A DNA stretch of 64,000 bases from Limnephilus marmoratus (taxonomy: Eukaryota; Arthropoda; Insecta; Trichoptera; Limnephilidae): contig OU862915.1 in the NCBI GenBank assembly GCA_917880885.1, forward strand, positions 34,542,676 to 34,606,675, given 5' to 3'. This document shows positions 31,348-43,590 of the stretch, in pieces (position 1 is the stretch's first letter; each line of letters begins with the position of its first letter). The translations under genes and the position numbers were made by a program. The notes under the pieces were generated by a model. That model saw nothing but the letters and a program-made list of their open reading frames with translations. It had not been told where the DNA came from and did not search any database.

Positions 31348-32811
31348 TATATATATACAACCTAAAAAGTCTGGGTGGATTAATTGGCTTTAAACCACAT
31401 TAGGTAGTTTTTAATACAAACATTAGTATGTTCCTGTATTCGAGCGTTTAAATCTTTGGCCGTCGCAGAAAACGTAGGTACGTACCGTTGAATGTTAGAT
31501 TTTAAAAAATATGTTCCCCTATTTAACGGGTTAAGGATGCTTCGACACTTCACAGCAAGAACAAATCCGATTAAGATGATTAAAATTGGATTCAAAACTC
31601 GGTTAGCGTAGGCTATGGATTAATGCTCTAGAAACTTGTATTCTTCTCTGAACAAAAGCTGTGGTCTACCGCGAGAACATTATAATTAACAATTATCCAT
31701 TTTTTAGCAAAACCAGTTTTTTTAGTTTGATATTATCAAAGTGGAGTTTTAGATGAGTTTTGTCGAATTATCTCACTGTAATCTATATCTGTAATGGCTT
31801 TAAGATTGAAATTTTGGACAGGGCTTTAAATGTTTAGAAAATGGATTTCAGTGAAATATTTTATTCTTTGAATATAATGTGGTAAACTTTATGACAGCTG
31901 TCGAGTACCAAGCTTTTTCATCTAGCGAATTTTTAAAAATCTATTTGAATTTAAATTTTATTTGTTTGAATGAATGAAGTAGAACCATGGAAGTGAAGTC
32001 GTGGAAGTGGAAATTAACGAACTTTCCGATTTTTGATCGATGTGCTCAGCAGACTATTGGAAATCATGCATTTCTCTGAAATTCGCTAACATTACTGTAG
32101 TTAATATACGCAATAAATGTTGGTTTTGTCCATTTGGGATCCAGCACGGTCGATAGAGTTGAGACTTCAGTTCCTGGAAAAAAAGGTTCAATTCTCAACC
32201 AAACCAAAAAAAGAGTTTTAAAGACATTTGAAAATAGATGAATTATTGTAAAAAAAATGTTCTTTGCGGGTCGATTTTTTAAAAGATGAGATATACAGTT
32301 ATTGTTATCATGGCGACCAATGGCCGAAGGTTGTTGGAAAAAGTGAGTCTAATAAAGAATGCACTCTCATACAACAATAAATATTGCCAATACCTACTAG
32401 TTCATAGGAAATACTAGTAAACCCGATAGAATTCAGAATTTAAAGAATCACTGTGTTCCTATGAGTGAAATTAATTGATTTATTTATTTTTGTCGGCAAT
32501 GCAAAATTTATCAGGCAAAAAATTAATTTTCTTGAGAGTCATCCCTTAAAATTTACAATCGCATATTATTTAATGGTATCCGCTTCAGCACAAAAATCTT
32601 AAATGTTTATCGGCTTAGGCAATTATTAAAAAATCTGTAATACTTTTAAACGTGCTGGTACTCTTTTCAGACATAAATATACCAAATTGATTTTTTTATA
32701 TGCAAAGAAAACTCCGGTGCATACAAAAAATATATAAAGTGTTCCGCCTTCATAACGTGAATCTTTAGACTTTAGAGGGTTTATGTTAATCTAAGAAAAA
32801 ACACTTTTCTA
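31348..32811. other. No recognisable feature
   Basis: AT-rich, no supportable ORF or repeat. Confidence 0.45.
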
Positions 32812-33005
32812 TTTTTTTTTCTTGTGAAAACCGCACAAGTGTCCGAACTGCTCCCGACGATCCAGAATCAGTGAGACAACGGCATAACCAATTGGGGTTT
32901 GTTGTGGGGCTGAAAATAGCGGGAGGAAAAGGAAACGAAGAGAAAGATGGTACGGAAGTACCTGATTAATCATACATAGTCACCAAAAGGGGCTAATAAA
33001 GTTTA
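32812..33005 (-). mobile_element. SINE copy 5 (old, 3' half)
   Basis: Diverged minus-strand copy: ACCGCACAAGTGTC, CAATTGGGGTTTGTTGTG, GAAGTACCTG. No tRNA head. Confidence 0.55.
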
Positions 33006-34868
33006 AAAAACTAAGCAATTCTTATTACATAAAATAATTATATCTGAAAGGCGCATACAAGACCGAATTACAAATAATTTATGACACCAAAAATCTTTTG
33101 ATATTTTGATTAGAGTTACTTGCGAGAAGACTTTCTAAGAAAATCTTTCAGGAAGATACCTAATAAGGGTCGGTTTCGCAGTATTCTAATGAATAATAAA
33201 TGCATATTAAATTATTTTTATATTTTGAATTAGTGAGACAGATACAAATAATATATAATAATGACTACACTGTAAATTATTAATTCTGTTGTATTTTAAT
33301 ATCATAAATTTTTTTCATTTTTCACCTATTTTCCTTTAGAGCGGGGTCGCCAAGGCTACCTGAAAATAATGCTCTCAATTTAACAAAAGGGAAAAAGGGG
33401 ACACGTATTTAACGCTTAACAGTCTACAGTCATAAGATATTTTTTTGAACCAGTAAAAAAGACGAGTGGATCTCTGTAGAACTTTGTGTGTAACTCTAGC
33501 TAAAAGTAAACAATTCAATATATTTTTTTAAGAAAAATAGTATTACATAAAACATAATATATTATATCCATTTCACCTATAAATATCATGGTAACAGTAA
33601 TTGCAGACCAAAGTAAATACCTGACGCTTTAAAATCGATTTTAAAATTCTTATTTTAAAACAAGGAAAATAGGACGACCATAGTAACTCCGTCAATGATT
33701 CAGGTGCAACTAACCAATATTGGCCGTGCGAAAGATAACTCAACTATGGGAACATCTGCAGGAAAGTGGGTTGCGTTTACAAAATAAATTTTGGTGGTTC
33801 ATTTCGAACTGGTTTGGTGACGTAATTTCCTTTGGCCATCCTTATGTGAGGCATTAGGTACAACACCTAATATATAACAACGGTTATTACGAGTAATTTG
33901 GAAACATCTTCAGATTATTGTTTAAAAGACAATTTAAACAGTGTAAATTAAAAAAAATATATATTTATAGAGCAATATAGAATGAATAGCTGATCGAGCA
34001 CGGGGAAATAATAATAACCAGCAGCCTGACCACAAACCACAAACCTGCTTCGTAGGTTTTTGGTGCTAGTCATCGGGACAAAGTATCCGCGAGAGGCAAT
34101 GACGTAGTACATAATATATATACGCGTGGTATTATTATTCGTAACTGCTAGTTACGATAATTGTCATATTTACGGAGAGATTCACGAAATTACAAATCCA
34201 ACTGTACTTACGCCTGCCAGCGGACGTTCCTCAGTAAGTGGCGCCATCTTTTGGCATTATTGGCTACTTGCTTCAATTCAGTTCTATTACAAATGTAGCT
34301 TTATAACAAACTTCAAGGATGAAAATGATTTTGCGGAGTCAGAGGTATTCGAAGTCGGGTTCTTAAATTTCAACCGTACAGTCGCTAGGCTATTAATAAC
34401 GTCCAATAAAGGTGTCTTTATACAAACGCCATGTAAAATGCATGAAAGTTTCGCGGTATGTAAGTACAACAATTTTTTTTTGTAACTTTACAGTCTTGTT
34501 CCTTTGAACCAGTTGGCAGTTAACACGGGAACACCAAGTTTGACACGAACGCCCTAGCGGCAGAATAATCATCCGCTCGATCGACAGTGAATTGCGTAAG
34601 CCTTTCTTGCCAACAAATTATCAAACAACAAACTCCCAAATAATGCTGGAAACATTGACTGCATATTGACTAGATGAGCTGGAATTGAAGGACCAAAAAA
34701 CTGATTGAGAGATATTATTATTAACTAAATATTTTTGGTGAATAGTTCTTCCAAAGATAGGTTTTTACTGTCTTAGAAATTTATTTACGTAAAAAAAAGT
34801 GTTTCTAGTGGGTGGCTGCAAGGCGTACATCGGGCGGCGGGCGGCGTAGATTTAGATTTTATAATCTA
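33006..34868. other. No certain gene
   Basis: AT-rich. The 119-aa frame at 34126-34485 has no recognisable domain. Confidence 0.45.
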
Positions 34869-35190
34869 CTAGCAGACCCGGCCACACTATTCTATTGCTG
34901 TTGCTAACGAAACACAACGCCACGCCATTACCCAACATTTATAACCAGCGCCATCTGTTAAATCAAATCCACACCGCCCGCTTGCCAGCGCGCTGCCCGC
35001 TGCCCAGCCCGCTGCCTTTATTTATATACTTCAACCAATTTACACAAAACCTTGACAAATTATATATCTAAAAGCCTTCTTCCTGAATCACTCTATCTAT
35101 TGATGAAAACCGCATGAAAATCCGTTGCGTAGTTTAAAAGATCTATGCGCACAGACAGCAGGAACGACTTCATTTTGTACTATGTTAAGA
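34869..35190 (-). mobile_element. Short Helitron-like element, minus strand
   Basis: Minus strand: starts TCTTAACATAGTACAAAATG after A and ends GGCCGGGTCTGCTAG before T; 322 bp. Interior includes CAGACAGCAGG and a GCCC-rich tandem stretch (about 34975-35025). Non-autonomous. Confidence 0.7.
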
Positions 35191-35204
35191 TAGTTTCATT
35201 CCGA

Positions 35205-35440
35205 GATTGAAATGACGGAGGGAGCGGTGAGGTATAACGCCAAGAGCTCCAACTGCTCTCAGCGTCTGGATCCAGAGAGACTAACTCAAAACCCAACTGG
35301 AGTATATTGTGAGACTGAAAGAAGTGAGGTGGGAAATTACCTGGCTTTCGGATCTGGTCACCAAACACGGCTAATGCCTTTACATTTCAATTTTGAATAG
35401 TTGTCTTACACCAGGGTGATATTGAGAGTATCTATGAAAT
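35205..35440 (-). mobile_element. SINE copy 6 (old, partial)
   Basis: Diverged: CTCCAACTGCTCTCAGCGTCTGGA, TGTGAGACTGAA, CTGGTCACCAAACACGGCTAA, TCTTACACCAGGGTGATA. Head missing. Confidence 0.6.
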
Positions 35441-35550
35441 CATATATACGAGACACTCGCAACGCAACTCAACTTTAAGATTTCAGTAATTTTATCAGCT
35501 TGTTTAACAAAAATTAAATTCATTAATGATTAATCAATTTTCAACCTTAA

Positions 35551-35953
35551 TCTGTATATATAAAAAAATCTCGTGTCACGGTGTTTGTTGTCGCACTCCT
35601 CCGAAACGCTAGACCGATTTTTAAGAAATTTTTTCTGTATATTTGGTAGGTATGAGAATAGGTTTTAAAGTATATTTCATACCGCTAGGAGATAACGGTG
35701 TCCCTATCCATAATTTTTTTCTATTTTTTGACAATTTTTTTTTCATTTTGTTTGGCATTAAAAAATACCCATAACTCCAAATTGTCACCCTCCCATGAAC
35801 AAATTTAACCCTCGTTCGTATTTCAAACAGAACGAAATTATGTATGTTGTTGAATGACAGATGGCGCTACGTCTGCCTCGAGAACTTGCAAAGAACTTTC
35901 ATCCTCACATAGAAATAATTTAAATGGCAGAACAAGTTTGCCGGGTCAGCTGG
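35551..35953 (+). mobile_element. Short Helitron-like element, plus strand
   Basis: 403 bp; starts TCTGTATATATAAAAAAATC after A (35550), ends TTTGCCGGGTCAGCTGG before T (35954). A hairpin with bulge (GGCA..AAC / GTT..TGCC) precedes the end. CTGG fits CTRR. Non-autonomous. Confidence 0.75.
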
Positions 35954-35959
35954 TATACA

Positions 35960-36460
35960 ATAATGATTTGTCAACCTCCTGACCAAAATCAATATTTTTA
36001 TGATTTGACATATCGCAAATTACTCAAAAACATGACAGGTCGTGAATCGCAACGATGGCAACCTGTCAACTTGGAAAATGAAACGCGCCAGTCGTTGCGA
36101 TTTTTTTTAGTTGCCCCATGTGCGGATGGGCTTAGAGGTTTCAATGGCCGATTAGGTTTAAGCGCTCGTCCCGGTAAGACGAAAGACCCTGGATTCGAGA
36201 CCAGTTGCAACCGTTACCTTTTAATTTTTCGGTATCTTATTCTTTTTCCTAGATTTTTTACGCACCAGATTTAAATGTCCGGGTTAAATTTTCCCCACAG
36301 GAAAAACTAAACCCTTTCACACACTTCCCCAAATGATCATCTAGTATCTAGTCAATCCACGCAATGCAATTGCACTATATAAGATTATAAATACAAAACA
36401 ATTCAAGAACAACGTATCAACCTACCAGAGACCAAATGGGAAAATAATTCACCGACTCCA
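35960..36460. other. No recognisable feature
   Basis: The 116-aa frame at 35924-36274 starts in the Helitron end and has no recognisable domain. Confidence 0.4.
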
Positions 36461-36465
36461 GACAA

Positions 36466-36848
36466 GAATCTCAACTGCTCCCGTCTGGAGCCAGTGAGAC
36501 TATGGCATCCCCAATTGGGGTATGTTGTGAGGCTGAAGGTAGTGGGGAGGGGAAGGAGGTGGGGAAGAGGAAGGTTGGGAAGTACCTGGCTATTCAGATC
36601 TGGTCACTAAACACGGCTAAAGCCATTTTCAAGCAACGTTTCAATTCTGAATGGTGGTCTTACACCAGGGCGATACTAATAGTATCTTCCACTCTGGAAC
36701 ATGCCGCAAATATACTATATATTATTTTAAATGAATTAATTGTGAAATAACACAAATTAATCAAATAAAATTTATTTGCGCATGCCGGGTTCGAACCCGC
36801 GACCTCCGGAATGTGAGTCAAGAGTCTTAGCCACTGGACTACGGAGAT
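36466..36848 (-). mobile_element. SINE copy 7 (young, complete head, no tail)
   Basis: Minus-strand copy nearly identical to copy 1, including the complete tRNA-like head (36775-36848) with B box. The 3' end stops about 25 bp short and has no A run. Confidence 0.85.
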
Positions 36849-37695
36849 TTTCATATCAGAGGGTTCGGCTTAGTGGAACTCCTAATTGGACCTATAAATC
36901 CTACTGATCCCTCAATATAAATATTTAAAAAATCTTTTGTAATCCAACATGTATTTAAAATGACTGATTTTTGCATTTTTATGTATAAATTCTTTGACAA
37001 ATCTAATATGCCTAAATTTTGAATAAGAGACCTAGGTATAATGCCAGTGGCCGAAATAACAAATGGTAATATTTTTAATAGTCTGAGAATGCCAAATTCT
37101 TTTAATATCATTTCCTAAATCTGTGTATTTTCTTATTTTTTCAGAAACAGTTTTTTGAATACGTATATTTTTTTGAATATTTATGTATTTTTAATTTTTT
37201 TTAGTATCATTTTCAACATTATTTAAATTAAATTCAAAAACAAAAATAATACTGTTCGAAAGTTAACAGCTTGCTACGGTTTCACAATTTTTTCAATCTG
37301 AACCTAGATTAAATAACGTAGATCATCCCTAGCACCGTAGAAACCAATCTAGTCAATTTTCTAACAATACCCCGTAACGATACAACCTTCGTACTACGTA
37401 CGCCGTACGTGCAGATGCGTGGGAAACTACGATAAGAATAATGGAAGGAACGCTCTGTGTATTCTAAAACGTTTCAACACTTTGTTTGACGCACGTGGCA
37501 AATGAAATCTCAACAATACTCTGCTAAATTTAAATTTAAACAAAACAATCTTGTTTATATGAGAGAGAAGATCAACATTACCTCGGGGTTGTAGTTTAAT
37601 GCTTTCTTTAGAGGAGTTTTTCACCTTGTAAACAAGTATTTGTAGTACGTTTTTAAAGGATTTTTATGTGAGCAGTAGTATTTTTTTTTTAATTT
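36849..37695. other. No recognisable feature
   Basis: AT-rich, no gene. Confidence 0.45.
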
Positions 37696-37697
37696 GG

Positions 37698-37744
37698 AAG
37701 GTTGGTACCGCCGCCCCGCGAACCATTTACTGGATAACCAACAT
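37698..37744 (+). repeat. Family R 5' end fragment
   Basis: GGTTGGTACCGCCGCCCCGCG, then TGGATAACCAACATC; ends at the RTE-like LINE. Confidence 0.45.
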
Positions 37745-38330
37745 CTCTTCTTCTTCTTGTGCCCTGTCCGTTCAACGGACGTTGGCTATCACGTTGGCTA
37801 TGCGGACTTTGTTTACTGCGGCCCGGAACAGGTAGACTGGCCAAACCACTGACTTAGGTTTTTCAGCCATGAGGTTCTCCTTCTTCCAGGTCCCCGTCTT
37901 CCGGCAATCTTTCCCTGCATTATGAGACGGCGCGGCGTTCAGTCCTCCATTAATGGAATTACCTGCATTTACCCTTCTTTCGATATCTCTATGAGACTTC
38001 CCATATCTCGTAAACATATATCCTAGTATGCAAATTCGTATCATCATTCTCACTTGCACATTGTTTTTATTCATTCTCTTTCCATGACTTCAGACTTACT
38101 TACATGCATCATTAACTGATTATTTATACATTTTTCGTACACCCTAAACACGAGAGACCGTAGCTCTTTCATACTGTTAGAAATCAGCACCGCATCATCA
38201 GCACACAACAGGCAATATAGTTTCATCAGTTTACTCAATTTTGCGCCCAATCCCATTTCCTTCAATTCTTGCATACAATTATCCGTGTATAGATTGAATA
38301 ACCACCACAGAATATTTATTATCACACCCT
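37745..38330 (-). pseudogene. RTE-like LINE remnant
   Basis: Minus strand: an RT piece with LCADD (YADD-type box) in the 84-aa frame at 38071-38325, then SKSEVMERE, RDIERRVNAGN and finally FRAAVNKVRIANVIANVR in the frame at 37772-38074, followed by the AAGAAGAAGAAG-type 3' end. Order and motifs fit the C-terminal part of an RTE-like ORF2 with a large internal deletion between the two pieces. Confidence 0.6.
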
Positions 38331-38660
38331 AATGATTTATTTATGTATCCACAACAATGAGACACAGAAAAAAACGATTATTGATCAGTTATTTTCAGTC
38401 AGCTATCGATCAAATCTGCTATAATTATATTCAGGTTTTGCATTTACTAGTTATCGTTTATAACGGAAAATGAACTCTCTACTTACCTTTTTTTAAAGAT
38501 GCTTTCAACACTCTTGAAAACACTAACAACCTTACTAATAACAAAACGCCTTAACGAGCAGTCAACTGCATATTTGTTGCTTGCGCGGTGATCTGCGTTT
38601 TTACATCTTTACTAATGACACTATCACGTATTTTATGATTTTTATGTTGGTCCCCTTGAA
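38331..38660. other. No recognisable feature
   Basis: AT-rich, no gene. Confidence 0.4.
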
Positions 38661-38720
38661 TCTCACATAGATCAGCGCAGGCGCCGCGGCCATCTTGTTT
38701 TATAAACTTCGCGGTAAAAC
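38661..38720 (-). promoter_or_regulatory. Housekeeping-promoter-like patch and possible first exon
   Basis: GCGCAGGCGC (38675-38684) matches the NRF-1/Ewg palindrome and GCCATCTTG (38689-38697) the YY1/Pho consensus. On the minus strand the YY1 motif contains ATG (38693-38691) in good context with TATAAAA just upstream. Nine codons (MAAAPALIY) lead to GTGAGA, a splice-donor match. Could be the first exon of a minus-strand host gene. Sequence alone cannot confirm it. Confidence 0.25.
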
Positions 38721-39099
38721 AATGTTTGACAATGTTCAGTTGTACTTGTAGTTAATTTTTATGTTTTTGAAGCTAATTTTCGTTTAAATGATCAATTCAT
38801 TGTGATATTAGTGTAATTCAACATAATTACAAATGCTGGCGTTATTTTTTTTTCAGTTTTAGTCCTTTAAATATTGTTTTGTTGATGATTTAGTTTCGTT
38901 AACGATAGGTTTTAGGTTATTTCTGATATTTTATTTTTTTTTACGACTTTTCTGTGTGAATTTGAAAAAACTTCCATAAAAGTAATATTATTTAATAATG
39001 TAAAAGTATGTGTAAATAAAAACAAATTCGAGAGATCGACGTATTAATTGCGTAAAAATGAATCCAAGATGTCAGATTTTTTCAGATATTTTTTCGGAA
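38721..39099. other. No recognisable feature
   Basis: AT-rich, no gene. Confidence 0.45.
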
Positions 39100-39265
39100 T
39101 TTTTTTTTTTTTATTTATCAAAGTATACAATACAGAATATAGTATATTATATAAAGCATTGTACTCCCAGGAGTTAATAAACTCATTGCGGGAATGATAC
39201 GCATTACATGAAACATATAGCTGTATGTATTAAATGGACATATAATGGGGACATACACAACATTA

Positions 39266-40584
39266 TTATTTCAGAAAGTCATTAATAAGATGAAGTTTGA
39301 GCATGTTAGTTTGGGTCTTTTTACATTGACTTGCACATTTGATCTCGTTGGGTAGTTGATTATATTTTGTGTGAGCTATGTATTCTAGGGATCTTAGTCC
39401 ATATTTTGTTGATTTGATTTTTGGTATATGAAGTTTGTTGTGATTTCTTGTGTTGTGTTGGTGTACGTCGCAATTGTAATAGAGTGTAGTGTTGGAATGT
39501 GCCGAGTGTTGAATTACTTGTAATATAGTTTTCGTTATTTCAAAAGTGGGAATGGTATTAAAAGGAAGTATTTGGGTGTTTCTGTAGATGTCTTTGACAT
39601 GTGTGTCCCAAGGTAAACTGAAAATATTTCGCAGGGCTCTATTTTGGACGACTTGGACTTCTGAAATCATTTTTTTTGTAGCAAATCCCCAGATTCCGGC
39701 GAGATATATTAGATGTGAGTGAATCATAGCATGGTAAATCGATTTTAATAGAGAGGGAGGAAGTAACCCGCGAAGTCTATATAAAACACCAGTTATAGGA
39801 GTAATTTTGGATAGAACATGTTTAAATTGGTGATTCCATGTGAGTTGTGAATCAATGAAAAGGCCAAGATATTTTGTAACATCAGCCCTTTCAAGGCGGT
39901 TATTATCAAGACTTATATTAAGACTTACATTTTTTTTTTTTGCAAACAGTATGTAATGTGTTTTTTTTATGTTTAGGCTAAGTTTGTTTAATCGCAGCCA
40001 GTTTGCCAGGCAAGCTATATCCCTTTCCATTTCCTTTTCAAGTTCGTTTAAATCATTATTGTGATAAAGAATCACTGTGTCATCTGCATAGAGTTGTATT
40101 GTACCCTTAAGTCCCCATTTAGCAATATCATTTATATATATTAAAAATAGTAATGGTCCAAGTAAGGAGTCCTGAGGCACGCCACATTTTATGGTTCCCA
40201 TGCTGCTTGTCCCTTTTCCAACAAAGGTCTGACAGTGTCGGTTAGAGAGGTAGCTACACAGTAACTTCAGGGGAGTGCCTACTATGCCTAGGTGTTCTAG
40301 CTTCTTTAGTAGTATCTCATGGTCAACCGTATCGAAAGCCTTTTTTAAATCTATAAATAAGCCTGCAGCATGCTTACCCTGGTCTATATGCTTTTGGAGT
40401 GCGTATACAAAATCGAAGGCAGCACATTTTGTGTTAGATTGGTTTCTGAATCCATACTGTTGGGATGCGAGTAAATTGTTTGATAAGAGATATTTAGTGA
40501 GCCTAAGCTTAATAACCTTTTCAAAAACTTTAGAGACGACAGAGAGGATGGATATAGGACGATAATTAGAAGGATTTTTTTTGC
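39266..40584 (-). pseudogene. LINE ORF2, 3' part: RT catalytic domain and tail
   Basis: Continuation of ORF2 in the next frame; open from 40585 to the stop at 39266. It has the KAFDTVDHE-type box (from 40320), GVPQDSLLGPLLFLIYIND and the catalytic LYADD. The PQG box reads PQD, an unusual change of a normally conserved Gly. The C-terminal region carries HNTRNHNKL and KYGLRSLEYIAHTKYNQLP, typical of the tail of CR1/jockey-type proteins. With one base restored the enzyme frame would be whole, but the Asp change may impair it. Confidence 0.8.
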
Positions 40585-42192
40585 AATCATCTTTGTAATC
40601 GGAATTATTTTTGCTATCTTTAGTTGATCTGGGAAGATTCCACTATCCAGGGATTGATTAATAAGAAAAACAAGGTGGTCAGCTAATATATCTTTGCAAA
40701 AGTTCAGGTACACTGGTGTAATTCCATCTAAACCTGGAGATGCATTAGACTTTAGTTGAGAGATGATACTGAGAACTTCTGTTTTATTTGTTTTGGCCAT
40801 ATATAAGGACTGGTTTGCTTTTTGATCCGTGTTTATAGTGATAGAATCATCTGGATATGATGCAATTGTAGCTGCTAAGTTTTCCCCAACTGATATAAAG
40901 AAGTTGTTAAAAGTTGAAGCTATCTGTGTTGGGCATGTTATTTCTTCATTCTTAATGAGAAGACATTCAATTTCATCTTTCTGGGGTGTCGAGCTATTTG
41001 TTAGAATTGCATTTATTATTTTCCATGTCTGTCGCGGATTACGCAGGTTTTCCTTAAATATAGTCGTGTAGTATTTGGTTTTAGCATATCTTCTATAGTT
41101 GGTAACTTGATTTCTTGTTTTATTTCTCAGTGCTGTGAGTGTATCACTTTGCTGATTTTTTTTCCAGAGGTTAAACGCATTGTTGCGCTGTTTGATAAGT
41201 GCATTTAATTTTGCATCAAACCATGGAGTATTACCCCTCCGTTGGTCTCCTATGCGTAACTCAGATTTATGTTGGGATGATTTTATTGCTGTTTTGATGT
41301 ATTCATTAAAATTATTATAGTTTTTATTGGCATTACTGGTGGTTTCGTGTGGAAAGTTGTGGGATTCTAAATATGTTTTTAACATGTTTTTATCGGTTTT
41401 GGTGTTGTTTGAAAAAGAATGTTTTCTATTATTAGTGTGATGTTTCAAGCTGTTTTGGTAATCTAATATCAAAATGTTATGATCACTTAGGTAGGCATCT
41501 ATATTTGCAGTAGTTGAGGAAATATTTTGTCTGTTTGAGATGATATGGTCTATTAGAGAGGTAGAGGTATCTGTTACTCGTGTAGGATAGGATGTGTTAC
41601 ATATGAAACAGTTGTACGAGTCTAGCGTGTTGATGTACTTAAGAGATGTATTATTTTTTTGAAGAATGTCAATGTTGAAGTCACCAAAGATAAGGGTATC
41701 ATTTCTACAGTTATTTAAAATAGATTCAAGATACATTAAGAATTCGTTAATGTTTGAGGTAGGCTTTCTGTAGATAACATAAATATTTAACGGTTTAAAA
41801 TTTCTATTACGGATATTAATTCCTAAGAAAGAATTTTCACTACAATGTTTTTCAATAGTTGTAGCATTTAGTGAATGGTGCGTGTAGAGAATCACCCCTC
41901 CTCCTCTTTCATTGGTGCGAGACGCAAATGCACTTTGGTAGCCGTCGATGTTGAAGAAGCACTCCTCACCATCTTCCAACCAGGTTTCGGATATTGCAAG
42001 TACGTGTACAGTGGGTTTGATGCTCTTTAAAGTTTCTTCAATCTCGTCAATTTTATTTCTGATACTTCTCGCGTTAAGATACATTATTCGAAGGCTATTT
42101 TTTATTGGCTTATAGTCTTCAATTTTCTCATATTTGTACTCAGTTATACTGGCCTGGGTCCCGGATGCTGTAGTTACAGTTGAGTTAGCCAT
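40585..42192 (-). pseudogene. LINE ORF2, 5' part: endonuclease and start of RT
   Basis: Begins at the ATG at 42192 (MANSTVTT), overlapping the ORF1 stop by 8 nt (ATGGCTAA). Endonuclease boxes: YLNARSIRNKIDEIE, AISETWLEDGEE, GGGVILYTHHSL, FGDFNIDIL and LSDHNILIL (the apurinic-endonuclease SDH). Then the linker with PWFDAKLNALIKQRN and RT motifs up to SPGLDGITPVYL and KIAKIIPI. The frame then shifts: a 1-nt deletion near 40598 (plus strand GTAATC) is the simplest explanation, and 40384-40584 is out of frame. Confidence 0.85.
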
Positions 42193-43255
42193 AGTCAACT
42201 CTCTCCATTGTGCGTGACATCATTATGGTACGGTAGGGGCAGTCCCTATCGTTTGATCTGTGTTTTGGTGCCTCAATTTTGCCTTTGGCCATTTTAAAGC
42301 AGTTCCAGCAACGGAATTCTTCTTTTTGTTCCTTTTTTGTGCAGTCAGATGATTTGTGTTCACCAGCACAGTGTAGACAACGATCTTTTGATTCAGTACA
42401 TCTCGCGGCGGAGTGACCGTATCCCATGCATTTATAGCACTGCATGATTGGGCAGCTGTCTTCGACTCGGACTCGCTGGAAACCTATATTTATTCTTTCT
42501 TGTTTTAACATAGCTGAATATACTTCTTTTTTGACGATCAGAATAACATTTCGTAGCCTATCGTTTTTCCTGTTGTTTGTGAATCTTAGAATTTTAATAG
42601 CTTCCTTATCATTTCCAGTGGCTTCGTAGATAGTATCATTTTGTTGCAAGATCATGTCTAATATTTCGGAATCTTGTGTTTCTTTTTCGATCCCCTTCAA
42701 GATAACATTAGGTCTAAGACGTTTGCCCTCATGAGCAACCAAGTTACCATTGGTCAGCCCTGGAATTGCTGTTAGGATCTTCTCGGCATCTGTCTTTTTA
42801 GGGCAGGTAATTATGACCTTGTTATTTTTGGCCTTTGTCATTCCACTGACACCCACTCTGAGGTCGGCTGGATTGATAATATCCTTTATTGTTGTGGTGA
42901 TGGATTCTGATGTTGCTTCTTGGTCTGATGAAGATACTATTACGGCATGTCTGGTGCGGTCTCCTCGATTCCCTACTGCCGAGGCGTAACTGAGTACGGG
43001 TTCTTTTTGAGCGTTGGCGCAGGCTGACATTTCCCTGCAGTGTCTTTCTTCCATCTTCAGTTGAGTTTCTGCATTCTGCACCTTTGTTTCCAGTAATTCG
43101 ACTTCCAGAGCATGAAGTTGTTTTCCCAGTGTGGCTCCTTTCTCAATTATTTCCAGTAGAGATGAGATTATTGTGTCACGGACTTCTTTGGTTATGTTAT
43201 TTCTGAGAGGCTCGGCTGCTTTCAGTGCCAGAGTGGCAATTTGAACAATATTCAT
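42185..43255 (-). CDS. LINE ORF1: nucleic-acid-binding protein with zinc knuckles
   Basis: 356 aa from the ATG at 43255. A coiled-coil-like N-terminal part (about residues 45-85, ALEVELLETKVQNAETQL) precedes an RNA-binding region and three cysteine clusters at the C-terminus: CYKCMGYGHSAARC (CX2CX4HX4C), CLHCAGEHKSSDC (CX2CX3HX4C) and a longer CWNC...H...C. Such proteins package LINE RNA. The same frame stays open for 94 more codons upstream (to 43537, rich in Thr/Ser/Lys) but without an ATG, so the original start may lie there and be lost by an indel near 43540. The stop overlaps the ORF2 start. Confidence 0.85.
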   Translation of the reverse strand: MNIVQIATLALKAAEPLRNNITKEVRDTIISSLLEIIEKGATLGKQLHALEVELLETKVQNAETQLKMEERHCREMSACANAQKEPVLSYASAVGNRGDRTRHAVIVSSSDQEATSESITTTIKDIINPADLRVGVSGMTKAKNNKVIITCPKKTDAEKILTAIPGLTNGNLVAHEGKRLRPNVILKGIEKETQDSEILDMILQQNDTIYEATGNDKEAIKILRFTNNRKNDRLRNVILIVKKEVYSAMLKQERINIGFQRVRVEDSCPIMQCYKCMGYGHSAARCTESKDRCLHCAGEHKSSDCTKKEQKEEFRCWNCFKMAKGKIEAPKHRSNDRDCPYRTIMMSRTMERVDYG

Positions 43256-43590
43256 GGCTGACTCGGACTGGTTCGTTTTCTGGAGAGAAGCGTATTGGGG
43301 GATTTCAGCAGAAGTCAGAATCCGTTTAGTTTTGAGAAGAGGAATTTTGTCCTCGTTGGTAGATGGAAGCGCTGAACTGGACTCGTGTGTTATTGGTGAG
43401 GATCTTGTAGTAGAGGAGAATGTATTTGCGGTGGTGGTAGAAAGAGTAGAGTTGGAGTTAGTGGGGATTGACGCTTGTTTATTAGTCTTAATTCCCTTCT
43501 TTTGTTGTTTATCCGCAACTTTTCTGCTTTCGGCTCGTTATTATCATTATTATATTTTTTTATCCTTTTTAATTGTATGATCGAGATAAA

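Larger units (their letters stand above)
39100..43590 (-). mobile_element. Nearly full-length CR1/Jockey-like LINE, family B
   Basis: 4.5 kb on the minus strand: a Ser/Thr-rich leader, ORF1, ORF2 and an AT-rich 3' UTR ending in an A run (T run at 39100-39112 on the plus strand). One frameshift in ORF2 is the only clear lesion. The 5' edge is approximate. No certain target-site duplication. The plus-strand ORFs across this region are antisense shadows. Confidence 0.85.

Noticed and set aside
34126..34485. 119-aa ORF as a host gene
   Set aside because: No recognisable domain, composition like surrounding DNA, no splice or promoter support.
42444..43580. Plus-strand ORFs across the family B LINE
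   Set aside because: Antisense to ORF1 with its zinc knuckles; no independent support.
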